Shown here: in pieces, positions 17,901 through 27,382 of the stretch
Layout: each line of letters begins with the position of its first letter
How positions within the stretch are numbered: the stretch's first letter is position 1
From: Lwoffella lincolnii
Lineage (GTDB): Bacteria; Pseudomonadota; Gammaproteobacteria; Pseudomonadales; Moraxellaceae
Reading direction: 5' to 3'
DNA: 64,000 nt
Assembly: GCF_002014765.1 (NCBI RefSeq)
Contig: NZ_MUYT01000004.1
Span: 586,671 to 650,670, forward strand
Translations under genes and position numbers: made by a program
The notes under the pieces: model-generated
What the model saw: the letters and a program-made list of their open reading frames with translations, nothing else
What the model was told of the DNA's origin: nothing
The model's database searches: none

Positions 17901-20537
17901 ATGAGATTTGATAAATTTACCCAAAAATTGCAAAAAACCGTCCAAAACGCACAAAGTCTGGCGGTTGGGCATGACCATACCAGCATTGATGCGGTGCATT
18001 TATTGGCAGTTTTATCACAAGATGAGTCCATTATGTCGCTTTTACAGCAAGCAGGAGGCGACATTAACAAGCTACAACAGGGCATCAAAAAAGCACTGGA
18101 ACATCAAGCCACTTTAACCAACCCCACAGGTGAAGTTAATTTTAACCAAAATACCATTAAAGTACTCAACTTAGCTGACCGTTTTGCCCAAAAAATGGGC
18201 GATGAGTTCATCGCCACAGAATGGCTATTATTGGCATTGGCAGAACACAGTGACAGTCAAAAAATCTTACAATCAGCAGGCGTGGACACCACTCAATTAA
18301 ACCAAGTCATACAAACCGTGCGAGGAGGTCAAACCGTGAACACTCAAAATGCCGAAGACCAACGAGATGCCTTAAATAAATACACCATCAACCTGACCGA
18401 GCGAGCAGAACAAGGCAAGCTAGACCCTGTCATCGGACGAGATGAAGAGATACGCCGTACCATTCAAGTGCTGTCACGCCGTACTAAAAATAACCCCGTG
18501 TTGATAGGTGAACCGGGGGTAGGTAAAACCGCCATTGTTGAAGGCTTAGCACTCAAAATTGTCAATGGTGACGTACCAGAAGGCATGCGTCATAAGCAAG
18601 TGTTATCACTGGATTTGGGGGCTTTAATCGCTGGGGCAAAATATCGGGGTGAATTTGAAGAACGCCTAAAAGCAGTACTCAGTGACCTTGCCAAACAAGA
18701 AGGCAACATCATCTTATTTATCGATGAGCTGCATACCTTAGTGGGGGCAGGCAAGTCAGATGGGGCAATGGACGCTGGCAACATGCTCAAACCTGCATTG
18801 GCTCGGGGTGAATTGCACTGTGTGGGGGCAACAACACTGGACGAATACCGTCAGTACATCGAAAAAGATGCCGCCCTTGAGCGTCGCTTTCAAAAAGTAC
18901 TGGTGAATGAGCCATCGGTAGAAAACACCATCGCCATCTTACGAGGGCTAAAAGAACGTTATGAACTGCATCATGGTGTGGATATCCAAGACAGTGCCAT
19001 CATCGCCGCTGCTCGCATGAGTCACCGTTACATCACTGACCGTAATTTACCTGATAAAGCCATTGATTTGGTAGATGAAGCCGCCAGTCGTCTGCGTATG
19101 GAAATGGACAGCAAACCTGAAGCTTTAGATAAGTTAGACAGTCGTCTTATCCAGTTAAAGATGCAACGTGAATCGCTCAAAGGCGAAGATGATGATGGGG
19201 CAAAATCACAAGTCAAACTCTTGGATAATGAAATTGAAGGGTTACAAAAGCAATATGCTGACCTAAATGAAATTTGGCAAGCTGAAAAAGCCTTGGTCAA
19301 AGGCAGTCAACAGCTCAAAGATGAGCTGGATAAAGCACGCATTGCCTATGATAAAGCCAGTCGTGAAGGTGACTATGAAACCATGAGCAAACTGCAATAC
19401 GAGACCATTCCACAACTAGAAAAACGCATCAGCGAATCAGATTTAGCACAACAGCATGATAAGTCAGGCAACATGGGCAACACCAAACTGCTTCGTAACA
19501 AAGTTACCGACAATGAAATTGCTGAAGTGGTCTCTGCCGCCACAGGAATCCCTGTCAATAAAATGCAACAAGGTGAACGAGAAAAAATGCTCAACATGGA
19601 GAGCAAACTTCACGAACGGGTCATCGGACAAGATGAAGCCATCAAAGCGGTTGCTAATGCGGTGCGACGTAGCCGAGCAGGACTGGCTGACCCCAATAAG
19701 CCCTTTGGTTCGTTTTTATTTTTAGGGCCAACAGGTGTGGGCAAAACCGAGCTGACCAAATCGCTTGCTAATTTCTTATTTGATGATGAAAATGCCATGA
19801 CACGCATCGATATGAGTGAGTTTATGGAAAAGCATAGTGTCAGTCGTTTGGTGGGTGCACCTCCAGGATACATTGGCTATGAAGAAGGTGGGTTACTGAC
19901 CGAAGCGGTACGCCGTAATCCTTATGGTGTGGTTCTGTTTGATGAAGTTGAAAAAGCACACCCAGATGTGTTTAACATTCTCTTACAAGTATTGGACGAT
20001 GGGCGATTAACTGATTCGCATGGTCGGGTGGTGGACTTTAAAAACACTGTCATCATCATGACCAGCAATTTAGGCAGTCACAAAATCCAAGAGCATTATC
20101 ATGACGATAACTCAGATGGCTCAGCTAACCAAGACAGCAACTATGAACAAATTAAATCAGCGGTGATGGAGTCGGTCAATGCCCATTTTCGTCCCGAATT
20201 TATCAACCGCATTGATGAAATCGTGGTGTTCCACCCATTGGGTCGCCATGAGATGGCAGGCATCGCACAGATACAACTGGAGCGGTTGCGTCATCGTCTA
20301 AAAGAGCGTGAGCTTAACATTGAGCTGTCTGATGATGCCATGGAGCAGTTACTCAGTGTTGGCTATGACCCTGTCTATGGAGCAAGACCGCTTAAACGAG
20401 CCATTCAACAACAGATAGAAAACCCACTGTCCCTAAAATTGCTTGCTGGTGATTTTGTGGCAGGTAACATCATCAAGGTGGGGGTGGCTGATGACCAATC
20501 TGCCATGCTAACATTCGATAAGTTAAGGTTGAATTGA
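17901..20537 (+). CDS. clpB: ATP-dependent chaperone ClpB
   Basis: Hexameric Hsp100 disaggregase working with DnaK. N-terminal Clp repeat domain (about 1-150), first AAA+ module with GEPGVGKTAI and LFIDELHTLVGAG, the long coiled-coil middle domain (about 410-530, Lys/Glu/Gln-rich), second AAA+ module with GPTGVGKTELTKSL, and the C-terminal D2-small domain. 878 residues. ATG at 17901 (MRFDKFTQKL) matches the family start and follows AAGGA; an ATG 39 bases upstream is ignored. A strong terminator follows. Confidence 0.98.
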   Translation: MRFDKFTQKLQKTVQNAQSLAVGHDHTSIDAVHLLAVLSQDESIMSLLQQAGGDINKLQQGIKKALEHQATLTNPTGEVNFNQNTIKVLNLADRFAQKMGDEFIATEWLLLALAEHSDSQKILQSAGVDTTQLNQVIQTVRGGQTVNTQNAEDQRDALNKYTINLTERAEQGKLDPVIGRDEEIRRTIQVLSRRTKNNPVLIGEPGVGKTAIVEGLALKIVNGDVPEGMRHKQVLSLDLGALIAGAKYRGEFEERLKAVLSDLAKQEGNIILFIDELHTLVGAGKSDGAMDAGNMLKPALARGELHCVGATTLDEYRQYIEKDAALERRFQKVLVNEPSVENTIAILRGLKERYELHHGVDIQDSAIIAAARMSHRYITDRNLPDKAIDLVDEAASRLRMEMDSKPEALDKLDSRLIQLKMQRESLKGEDDDGAKSQVKLLDNEIEGLQKQYADLNEIWQAEKALVKGSQQLKDELDKARIAYDKASREGDYETMSKLQYETIPQLEKRISESDLAQQHDKSGNMGNTKLLRNKVTDNEIAEVVSAATGIPVNKMQQGEREKMLNMESKLHERVIGQDEAIKAVANAVRRSRAGLADPNKPFGSFLFLGPTGVGKTELTKSLANFLFDDENAMTRIDMSEFMEKHSVSRLVGAPPGYIGYEEGGLLTEAVRRNPYGVVLFDEVEKAHPDVFNILLQVLDDGRLTDSHGRVVDFKNTVIIMTSNLGSHKIQEHYHDDNSDGSANQDSNYEQIKSAVMESVNAHFRPEFINRIDEIVVFHPLGRHEMAGIAQIQLERLRHRLKERELNIELSDDAMEQLLSVGYDPVYGARPLKRAIQQQIENPLSLKLLAGDFVAGNIIKVGVADDQSAMLTFDKLRLN

Positions 20538-20568
20538 CACCCCACTCACTGAATAAAAGACCAACAAA

Positions 20569-20603
20569 ATACCCCTAATGGCAAGCATCAGGGGTATTTT
20601 TTT
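20569..20603 (+). terminator. Terminator after clpB
   Basis: ATACCCCT/AGGGGTAT stem with a loop of about 12 bases, followed by seven T. Confidence 0.85.
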
Positions 20604-20647
20604 ATCTTTTTTTTACTATTTATCATTTGCCTTTATGTCGTTTGCCC

Positions 20648-21031
20648 TTACTCACAGCGGAAAGTGATGGCAAACTCATAGTCTTCATCACTTGCCAAAC
20701 TGGCTTTACCCAAACCCAACACACTGGTGGCAATTTGCCCTGCTTTTTGAATGACTCTGTCAGTGCGTTCGTCTAACACCCCATTGTAGGTGATTTTATC
20801 CGTTAAGATGATGGGGCTTTTAATGCCACAAGTTGATTTGGCATTAGCCAGCGCCATTCGTTGTGCTTTTACCTTACTGCTACCAAAACCTGTGGTTTCA
20901 TAGACTTGATTGGCACGTTGCATCACAGGCGTGGTGGGCGTGGTCTGACAGCCTGCCATCATGCCTACAGTCAAAAGCAAGGCAAGCTTAATGTGGGGAG
21001 ACTTAATGTGGTGAGAATAAATCAGGCGCAT
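20648..21031 (-). CDS. Putative lipoprotein of unknown function
   Basis: About 127 residues. The leader ends in VGMMAGC, a plausible lipobox, so the product is probably an outer-membrane lipoprotein. The mature part has AQRMALANAKSTCG and ends in a Phe-Arg-Cys-Glu tail with a pattern of short beta segments. An in-frame ATG at 21049 would add six residues; GGA about 12 bases before 21031 favours the shorter form slightly. It converges on clpB. I do not recognise a named family. Confidence 0.65.
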   Translation of the reverse strand: MRLIYSHHIKSPHIKLALLLTVGMMAGCQTTPTTPVMQRANQVYETTGFGSSKVKAQRMALANAKSTCGIKSPIILTDKITYNGVLDERTDRVIQKAGQIATSVLGLGKASLASDEDYEFAITFRCE

Positions 21032-21049
21032 AAATTTAATTCCATTCAT

Positions 21050-21491
21050 GAATAATAATTAATAGATAACAACCAAATTGATAACAATTAAATTATAAAT
21101 TGATAACAATAAATAAAGACAGTCATTTAGCCATAATTTAACCAATAATAGTTAGTGGTTAGCCATGATAACACAGTAATCAACCATAGACAGGGCATTT
21201 TTAACAACACTGATAACATCGATGACATGCAGATGATTCATAGCAAGGTAAGGACAACAGACAACATATGATGACAAAAAATGATGATGAGAAAAAGACT
21301 TTAGGCTTAAACGTGTCAGGCTTAAACGTGGTATAAAAACCAAAGTGGCATAAAAACTTTATAAAACCCCATGCAAATTAAGGCTTAATTGGTTATAATG
21401 GCTTAACAATCCATGATGTTCGTTTTGACAGAATGTTTGATAAAATAATAACCAATCCATACGACACAATGACATGACTATGGGAGTGATT
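21050..21491. other. AT-rich intergenic region
   Basis: No gene supported. There are repeated ATAACAATTAAATT-like words near 21060-21115 and a direct repeat AGGCTTAAACGTG at about 21302-21330. It carries the promoters of the two divergent flanking genes. Confidence 0.4.
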
Positions 21492-22283
21492 ATGAAAAGC
21501 TACATATTATATGATGATGGGCGTCACAAGTGCGTCGCTTTTTCAATGCCAGAAGATGACGAAAGTGTCCCATCTAATCAGTTTCTTATCCTCGATGGTC
21601 AAGAAGCTGCCTTGATTGACCCGGGTGGTGATTTGACGTTTTCACCACTGACCATACAAATCACCAAATTTTTACACATGGAACAAATAAAATACATCAT
21701 CGGTTCACACCAAGACCCTGATATCATCGCTTCCATGCCACGCTGGTTATTGCACACACCACAAGCCCACTTGATTATCCCTGTGCTCTGGGAACGGTTC
21801 TTACCACATTATAACTCCAGTTTTACTAAGGGACGGTTAAAAAAAGACATCTCAGAGTTTCTCATCACCATTCCCGACACAGGTGGCAGTTATCCTTTGG
21901 GCGACAGCCACATCATTGCCATTCCTGCGCATTTCTTGCATTCTGTGGGCAATTTTCAGTTTTATGACCCTGTGAGCAAAATCTTATTTTCAGGTGATAT
22001 GGGAGCTTCTTTGGTTGGGAATTCTGGGCAAGTGGTTGAGGATTTTGATGCACACATCGCACAGATGAAAGGCTTTCACACACGCTATATGAACAGTCAA
22101 ATTGCCACCCGTGCATGGGCTAAATCCATACAATATTTGGACATGGAAAAAATGGTACCACAACATGGCTGTCGCTTTGATGGTCAGCCAATGATTGGGC
22201 AATTCATCAGATGGATAGCCAATTTGCCCTGCGGTGTGGATCTGATTGATGATAAAACCTATGATTTTAGTCATTTGCTATGA
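21492..22283 (+). CDS. Metallo-beta-lactamase-fold protein, diiron ODP-like
   Basis: MBL fold with a metal-ligand set resembling flavodiiron oxygen-binding domains rather than lactamases: GSHQDPD (His-x-Asp-x-Asp type), a His in AHFLHSVGNFQFYDP, Asp in FSGDMGAS and His in VPQHG. No flavodoxin domain follows; 263 residues is the stand-alone ODP form. Such proteins may sense or reduce O2 or NO, or act as redox sensors. ATG at 21492 follows GGGAG; the ATG at 21474 lies before that ribosome site. A terminator lies about 90 bp downstream. Confidence 0.75.
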   Translation: MKSYILYDDGRHKCVAFSMPEDDESVPSNQFLILDGQEAALIDPGGDLTFSPLTIQITKFLHMEQIKYIIGSHQDPDIIASMPRWLLHTPQAHLIIPVLWERFLPHYNSSFTKGRLKKDISEFLITIPDTGGSYPLGDSHIIAIPAHFLHSVGNFQFYDPVSKILFSGDMGASLVGNSGQVVEDFDAHIAQMKGFHTRYMNSQIATRAWAKSIQYLDMEKMVPQHGCRFDGQPMIGQFIRWIANLPCGVDLIDDKTYDFSHLL

Positions 22284-22372
22284 TAAATTCGTTGCCAATA
22301 AAACATAAAAAGCAGAGCATAAAAAACAGAGTTTAAAATAAGCAAAATTCACTGACAACACACCACTTATCG

Positions 22373-22412
22373 CAAAACAGCTTACCCAAATTGGATAAGC
22401 TGTTTTTTTTAG
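22373..22412 (+). terminator. Terminator between the MBL gene and ffh
   Basis: AAACAGCTTA/TAAGCTGTTT stem with a short loop (CCCAAATTGGA can extend it), then eight T on the plus strand. The palindrome lies between convergent genes and may also serve ffh on the minus strand. Confidence 0.8.
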
Positions 22413-22431
22413 TGATTAAGATTTTTAGCAA

Positions 22432-23964
22432 TCAAAACCGCTGTTTAAATTGCTTGGGTAATTTTGCCTGAATGTCATCAAACTGTTTTTTCAGTTCTTC
22501 TTGACTGGGTAAGGCATTGGCATTGATGTCAAAGTTGGCATTGGTATTGGTATTGGCATTCATAGCTTGATTGCCACCACCAAAGAGCGGGCCACCGCCC
22601 CCCATGCCCATGCCGCTTGCCAAACCTTGCACCGCTTTCATCATTTTGCTAATTCCTTCTGGTTTTGACAACATTTTCATCATTCTTGCCATTTGTTTGT
22701 GTTGTTTTAGCAAACGATTGACATCTTGTATTTGTTTTCCTGAACCTTCGGCGATGCGACGCTTACGACTGGGGTTAATTTTATCGGGATTTTGTCGTTC
22801 AAATGGGGTCATGGAGTTGATTAACGCTTCCATTTCCTTAACCTTTTCTTCTGGTTTGGCTTCTTCAAGTGCTTTTTGAACATCTGCTCCATTCATACCA
22901 GGCATTTTATCCAAAAATCCTGCCATGCCTCCCATATTTTTCATTTGCTGAAATTGAGTTAACAAGTCTTCAAGGTCAAAATCACCGCCTTTTTGGATTT
23001 TTTTCGCCATTTTTTCGGCTTTTTCTCGATCCACTTGTCGCTCAACCTCTTCAACAAGGCTTAGCACATCACCCATGCCCAAGATGCGTTGAGCAATCCG
23101 CTCTGGGTGAAAAGGCTCAAGAGCATCTAACTTCTCACCACGCCCCAAAAACTTAATGGGTTTGCCAGTGATGGCTCGTACTGACAACGCAGCACCTCCA
23201 CGAGCGTCGCCATCCGTTTTGGTTAATATGACTCCTGTCAATGGCAATGCGTCATTAAAGGCTTTAGCGGTGTTGGCGGCATCTTGCCCTGTCATTGAAT
23301 CCACCACAAACAGCGTCTCTGATGGGCTGACCGATGCTGTTAATGCCTTGATTTCATTCATCATCGCATCATCAATGTGCAAACGACCTGCTGTGTCAAT
23401 GATAAGAATGTCTTGGTATTGAATTTTGGCCTGTTCAATGGCGCGATTGGCAATGGTAATGGGGTCTTCATCAACACTTGATGGCACAAACTTAGCCCCA
23501 GCCTGTTCTGCCACCTGCTCAAGCTGATTGATGGCGGCAGGGCGGTAGATGTCAGCTGACACCAGCATCACCTTTTTCTTTTGACGCTCTTGTAGATATT
23601 TGGCAAGCTTACCTGCTGTGGTGGTCTTGCCTGCCCCTTGCAAACCAGCAAGTAAATAGATGACTGGTGGCTTACCTGTCATCTCAAGTTGTTGATTGGC
23701 ACTGCCCATCATTTCGGTGAGTTCATCATAAACGATTTTAACAAACGCTTGCCCTGGGGCTAGGTCTTTTAGCACCTCTTCACCAAGGGCTTGTTCTTTG
23801 ACTCGTTTGACAAAATCACGGGTAACGGATAATGCCACATCGGCTTCTAACAATGCCATGCGAACTTCACGCAAGGTGTCTTTAATATTGTCTTCTGTCA
23901 GTTGTCCTGTGCCTGCAACATGACGTAGGCTAGATGATAGGCGTTCAGTTAGGGTTTCAAACAT
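22432..23964 (-). CDS. ffh: Signal recognition particle protein Ffh
   Basis: SRP54 GTPase that pairs with 4.5S RNA (gene at 42516 in this window) to deliver nascent membrane proteins. N and G domains about 1-295 with GLQGAGKTTT, DTAGRLHIDD and TKTDGDARGG; Met-rich M domain after that (MARMMKMLSK, MGMGGGG). 510 residues against about 455: the extra C-terminal part is Asn/Ala-rich (NANTNTNANFDINANA) from GGCATT/GGTATT codon repeats, then a basic end KQFKQRF. Confidence 0.97.
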   Translation of the reverse strand: MFETLTERLSSSLRHVAGTGQLTEDNIKDTLREVRMALLEADVALSVTRDFVKRVKEQALGEEVLKDLAPGQAFVKIVYDELTEMMGSANQQLEMTGKPPVIYLLAGLQGAGKTTTAGKLAKYLQERQKKKVMLVSADIYRPAAINQLEQVAEQAGAKFVPSSVDEDPITIANRAIEQAKIQYQDILIIDTAGRLHIDDAMMNEIKALTASVSPSETLFVVDSMTGQDAANTAKAFNDALPLTGVILTKTDGDARGGAALSVRAITGKPIKFLGRGEKLDALEPFHPERIAQRILGMGDVLSLVEEVERQVDREKAEKMAKKIQKGGDFDLEDLLTQFQQMKNMGGMAGFLDKMPGMNGADVQKALEEAKPEEKVKEMEALINSMTPFERQNPDKINPSRKRRIAEGSGKQIQDVNRLLKQHKQMARMMKMLSKPEGISKMMKAVQGLASGMGMGGGGPLFGGGNQAMNANTNTNANFDINANALPSQEELKKQFDDIQAKLPKQFKQRF

Positions 23965-24347
23965 GGGCTACTACTCTACTAATGGTTATGATGAATGATG
24001 ATGCAATTAACTTAAGCATGTGTATTGTGTATTATGTATTGTCAATGATACGAAATGATGGTTTTATCAAGGGATTGATGTCAAAGGATTGCCATCAAGC
24101 GGTTAAAACATCTCATATAAAGCATATTCCTTATGTTTTATCGCACAAGCCATTTTATCTCATCGCACAAACGACTTTATAGCATAAACTTGTTAAAAAC
24201 TAAACACATCAGCAAATATCTGATGATGTTTATCATGATGTTTCTTATACCATGATGTTTCTTATGTTAAAGTTTCTTATGTTAAAATAGCCTCATTCAT
24301 CTCATCAAATCACCCACCAATTGACCGAACCAATCAGCTTAAGACAC
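23965..24347. other. Intergenic region upstream of ffh and the rluE-like gene
   Basis: No gene supported. Near 24230-24290 the word ATGTTTCTTAT recurs three or four times, ending in TTAAAATAG about 55 bp before the pseudouridine synthase gene. It should hold two divergent promoters. Confidence 0.4.
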
Positions 24348-24974
24348 ATGTCATCAATCATTTTATTTAACAAGCCTTATGGCGTATTAAGCCAGTTTCG
24401 TGCTGATGACGCTAACGAGCATCAAACATTGTCTGCCTTTTTTACGGATAAATCGTTGCGTGTGGCAGGTAGGCTTGATGCCACCAGTGAAGGCTTGCTG
24501 CTGTTGACCGCAGACGGACAGATAAATAAAGTCATTACCCAACCTAAGCAAAACAAACTTGGCATGAAGACAAATGCTCTGGGCAAAACCTATTTGGTGC
24601 AAGTTGAAGGGCAAGCCACCGATAACCAGCTACATCATCTGTCTAAAGGCGTGATGCTCAAAGATGGCTTAACTCTGCCTGCAACCGCCAAACGGCTAAG
24701 TAAAGACACCCTACCCATGCGTCTATGGGATAGGTATCCACCCATTCGTCAGCGTCAAAGTGTGCCAACCAGCTGGCTGATGCTGACCATCTATGAAGGT
24801 AAAAACCGCCAAGTCAGACGCATGACCGCTCAAGTTGGCTTACCTTGCTTACGGCTTATTCGTTGGTCAGTGGCAGGGTTTGAGTTAGGGGAGCTGGCGG
24901 TTGGGCAGTTTGTCAGAGTGCATCTGAATGCCAAACGCCTAGCCCAACTTGGGCTGTCGCCAGTGATGGCTTAA
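24348..24974 (+). CDS. Pseudouridine synthase, RluE/RsuA family
   Basis: Modifies uridine in ribosomal RNA. ILFNKPYGVLSQF opens the domain, the catalytic Asp is in GRLDATSEGLLLLTADG, and EGKNRQVRRMTAQVGLPCLRLIR is the conserved C-terminal block. There is no S4 domain, as in RluE (which acts on 23S U2457). 208 residues from ATG 24348; a TTG at 24321 would add nine. Family certain, the exact target nucleotide inferred. Confidence 0.88.
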   Translation: MSSIILFNKPYGVLSQFRADDANEHQTLSAFFTDKSLRVAGRLDATSEGLLLLTADGQINKVITQPKQNKLGMKTNALGKTYLVQVEGQATDNQLHHLSKGVMLKDGLTLPATAKRLSKDTLPMRLWDRYPPIRQRQSVPTSWLMLTIYEGKNRQVRRMTAQVGLPCLRLIRWSVAGFELGELAVGQFVRVHLNAKRLAQLGLSPVMA

Positions 24975-25079
24975 TGGTGGCCCAGTGATGGCTTACTGTC
25001 ATGGTGGCTTAGCCAATGAATTCCCTTTTCTCTTTTAACCGTGTAACCGTGCCATCTTAAAACCGTATCATCAAGACAA

Positions 25080-25319
25080 TTAAGCGTCTGGGTGCATTCT
25101 TACGTTCAGTTCATCAATGACTTCCACCCATACGGCATCACGATTCCACTCTTCTTGCAAAAATGCACGCTGTTTTTCTGTCCAAACTTTGGCATCTTTT
25201 AAGTTGGTGTCTTCAGCAAGCTGATTATCAGCGATAAACTGGTCAATGGCTTCATCTGAGCTGTCCAATCCTAATTGAATGAATAAATCATTTAAGGTGT
25301 AGCTTTGTTCGCCTAGCAT
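25080..25319 (-). CDS. DUF2789 family protein
   Basis: 79 residues matching the small DUF2789 family: TLNDLFIQLGLDSSDEAIDQF, then WTEKQRAFLQEEWNRDAVW. These proteins are soluble, acidic and of unknown function, common in Pseudomonas and Moraxellaceae. ATG at 25319 follows AAAAGGA. Isolated gene. Confidence 0.85.
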   Translation of the reverse strand: MLGEQSYTLNDLFIQLGLDSSDEAIDQFIADNQLAEDTNLKDAKVWTEKQRAFLQEEWNRDAVWVEVIDELNVRMHPDA

Positions 25320-25532
25320 AATAAGTTCCTTTTGTGTGTGGTTTCATTTTTTTAATTGATAAGATAAATAGCCCCAACCAGTTAAAAACCCAACCAATGA
25401 CCCAAGGGTATGGATAGCTAATTAGTTGGGGCTTGATATGTCAATTGAATTAACAAGTTGCTTATTACTGATTATATGACTTAATACAATAATAAAGACA
25501 TATTAACCAATAACGCTGATGCCAACACCAAC

Positions 25533-26540
25533 TTATGGTAACAGATGGCTGACCGCATCACGCTCTTCTATCAGCTCAGTTTCGGTGGCTTTCATTTTTT
25601 GTTGCGAAAAATCAGACGACACATCTAAGCCTTCAACAATTTGCCAATCGCCGTTTTTGCAAGTACATGGGAATGAATAAATCAAGCCTTCAGTGATGCC
25701 ATATTGCCCTTGTGAGTACACGCCCATAGACACCCAATCATTATCATCAGTACCCAATGCCCAGCTACGCATGTGAGCGATGGCAGCGTTGGCAGCTGAT
25801 GCGGCAGAAGACGCACCACGAGCTTTAATGATGGCTGCCCCACGTTGCTGCACGTTGGGAATATAAGTGTTTTCATACCAATCACGCTCAACTTGCTCTA
25901 AAGCTGGCTTGCCATTCACGGTGGTAAAGGTCAAATCTGGATATTGTGTCGATGAATGATTGCCCCAAATAATCATTTTTTTGATGTCATTGACAGTACT
26001 GTTGGTCTGTTCCGCCAGCTGTGCCATGCCTCGGTTGTGGTCTAGACGAGTCATGGCAGTGAAATTGCGTGGGTTTAAATCTTTAGCGTTACGCTGAGCG
26101 ATTAGGGCGTTGGTGTTGGCAGGATTACCGACCACCAAGACTTTAACATCACGGCTGGCAACGTCATTTAATGCTTTACCTTGGGCTGAGAAGATGGCAG
26201 CATTGGCTTCTAGCAAATCCTTACGCTCCATGCCCGGCCCACGGGGTCTTGCACCAACCAATAACGCATAGTCAGCATCTTTAAACGCCACGTTCGCATC
26301 GTCAGTCTGCACCACACCAGCAAGCAAAGGAAACGCACAATCTTCCAGCTCCATCACCACGCCTTTTAGGGCATCAAGGGCTGGGGTAATCTCAAGCAGT
26401 TGTAAAATCACAGGCTGGTCTTTACCAAGCATCTCACCAGATGCGATGCGAAACAACATGGCATAGCTGATGTTACCAGCAGCACCAGTCACCGCAACTC
26501 GAACAGGTTGTTTTGTTTGTGTCATATTGGTTTGTGTCAT
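25533..26540 (-). CDS. mdh: Malate dehydrogenase
   Basis: NAD-dependent TCA-cycle enzyme of the 330-residue (cytosolic-like) type. NAD loop VAVTGAAGNISYAML, substrate arginines in ARPRGPGMERKDLL, RLDHNRGMAQLA, and the catalytic His in IIWGNHSSTQYPD. 335 residues. AAAGGAA precedes ATG 26540; the first codons repeat (ATGACACAAAC twice), so a start five codons later is possible. Confidence 0.97.
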   Translation of the reverse strand: MTQTNMTQTKQPVRVAVTGAAGNISYAMLFRIASGEMLGKDQPVILQLLEITPALDALKGVVMELEDCAFPLLAGVVQTDDANVAFKDADYALLVGARPRGPGMERKDLLEANAAIFSAQGKALNDVASRDVKVLVVGNPANTNALIAQRNAKDLNPRNFTAMTRLDHNRGMAQLAEQTNSTVNDIKKMIIWGNHSSTQYPDLTFTTVNGKPALEQVERDWYENTYIPNVQQRGAAIIKARGASSAASAANAAIAHMRSWALGTDDNDWVSMGVYSQGQYGITEGLIYSFPCTCKNGDWQIVEGLDVSSDFSQQKMKATETELIEERDAVSHLLP

Positions 26541-26788
26541 CAGTAATTCCTTTAACTTATAAAAAAATAATGCTTAAAAAGCAACTGAAATGGAAATTTT
26601 AACCACGTCATAAGATAACACTTTTTCACCCATTTGATAAGTGGCATTGACCAACCACGGCAAGTTAAAAGTGCAATGTTAAAAGTGCGATATTGTGTTA
26701 AAAGTGCGATATTGATTTGTATGGTTGTACTGGGTATTTTTGTTCTGGGTGTTGGTGTATTTCGTGTTTGTGTTAAATGTTATGGGCA

Positions 26789-27337
26789 TTAGGCATCTGG
26801 TAGGCGTGCCATCCAAATGATTGTGAGCAAACAAATCGCACTGATGGCATAGGCAAGCCAAATCATCTCGTGAGACAATCGATAAAATAACATGGCACAG
26901 GACATCGCCATCATACCCCATGCCAAATATTTGGCATAACGAGGAATGGCTCGGCGTTCATGCCAATTTCTGATGAAAGAACCAAATGTCTTATGATTGA
27001 CAAGCCACAGATGAAATTTTTGGGAACTTTTAGCAAAACAAGCCGTTGCCAGTAACACAAAGGGAGTAGTTGGCAGTACAGGCAATATAATGCCCACAAT
27101 ACCAATGCCCAAAAATAAAAACCCTAAGCACAAAAAACCCCCACGCACCACTTGTTGCCAAACCGTGTTCGATGTTGCTGATGGTACGTTTTTTGGGGCA
27201 GCTTGGTTTTGGGTGGCTTGAGTATCCAATAGGTCATCAGACATCGGAGACTTGTCCATAAACTTGTCCATAAACTCACTACCAGTAAAGACTGTTATCG
27301 TTAGCATTGACGTATGGGTTTTGCTTGTGTTTTGCAT
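26789..27337 (-). CDS. YbaN family (DUF454) inner-membrane protein
   Basis: The DUF454 core spans about residues 65-180: GGFLCLGFLFLGIGIVGIIL with PVLPTTPFVLLATACFAKSS, a short loop (HKTFGSFIRNWHERRAIP) and a second pair of membrane helices. The polar first ~57 residues, with a repeated MDKF word, are not conserved, so the real start may be at residue 22 or 32. Function unknown in the family. Confidence 0.82.
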   Translation of the reverse strand: MQNTSKTHTSMLTITVFTGSEFMDKFMDKSPMSDDLLDTQATQNQAAPKNVPSATSNTVWQQVVRGGFLCLGFLFLGIGIVGIILPVLPTTPFVLLATACFAKSSQKFHLWLVNHKTFGSFIRNWHERRAIPRYAKYLAWGMMAMSCAMLFYRLSHEMIWLAYAISAICLLTIIWMARLPDA

Positions 27338-27382
27338 GTCTTGTTGGCTGTTAAGCGGTCAGTGGTGCTGTTTTTTATTTTG

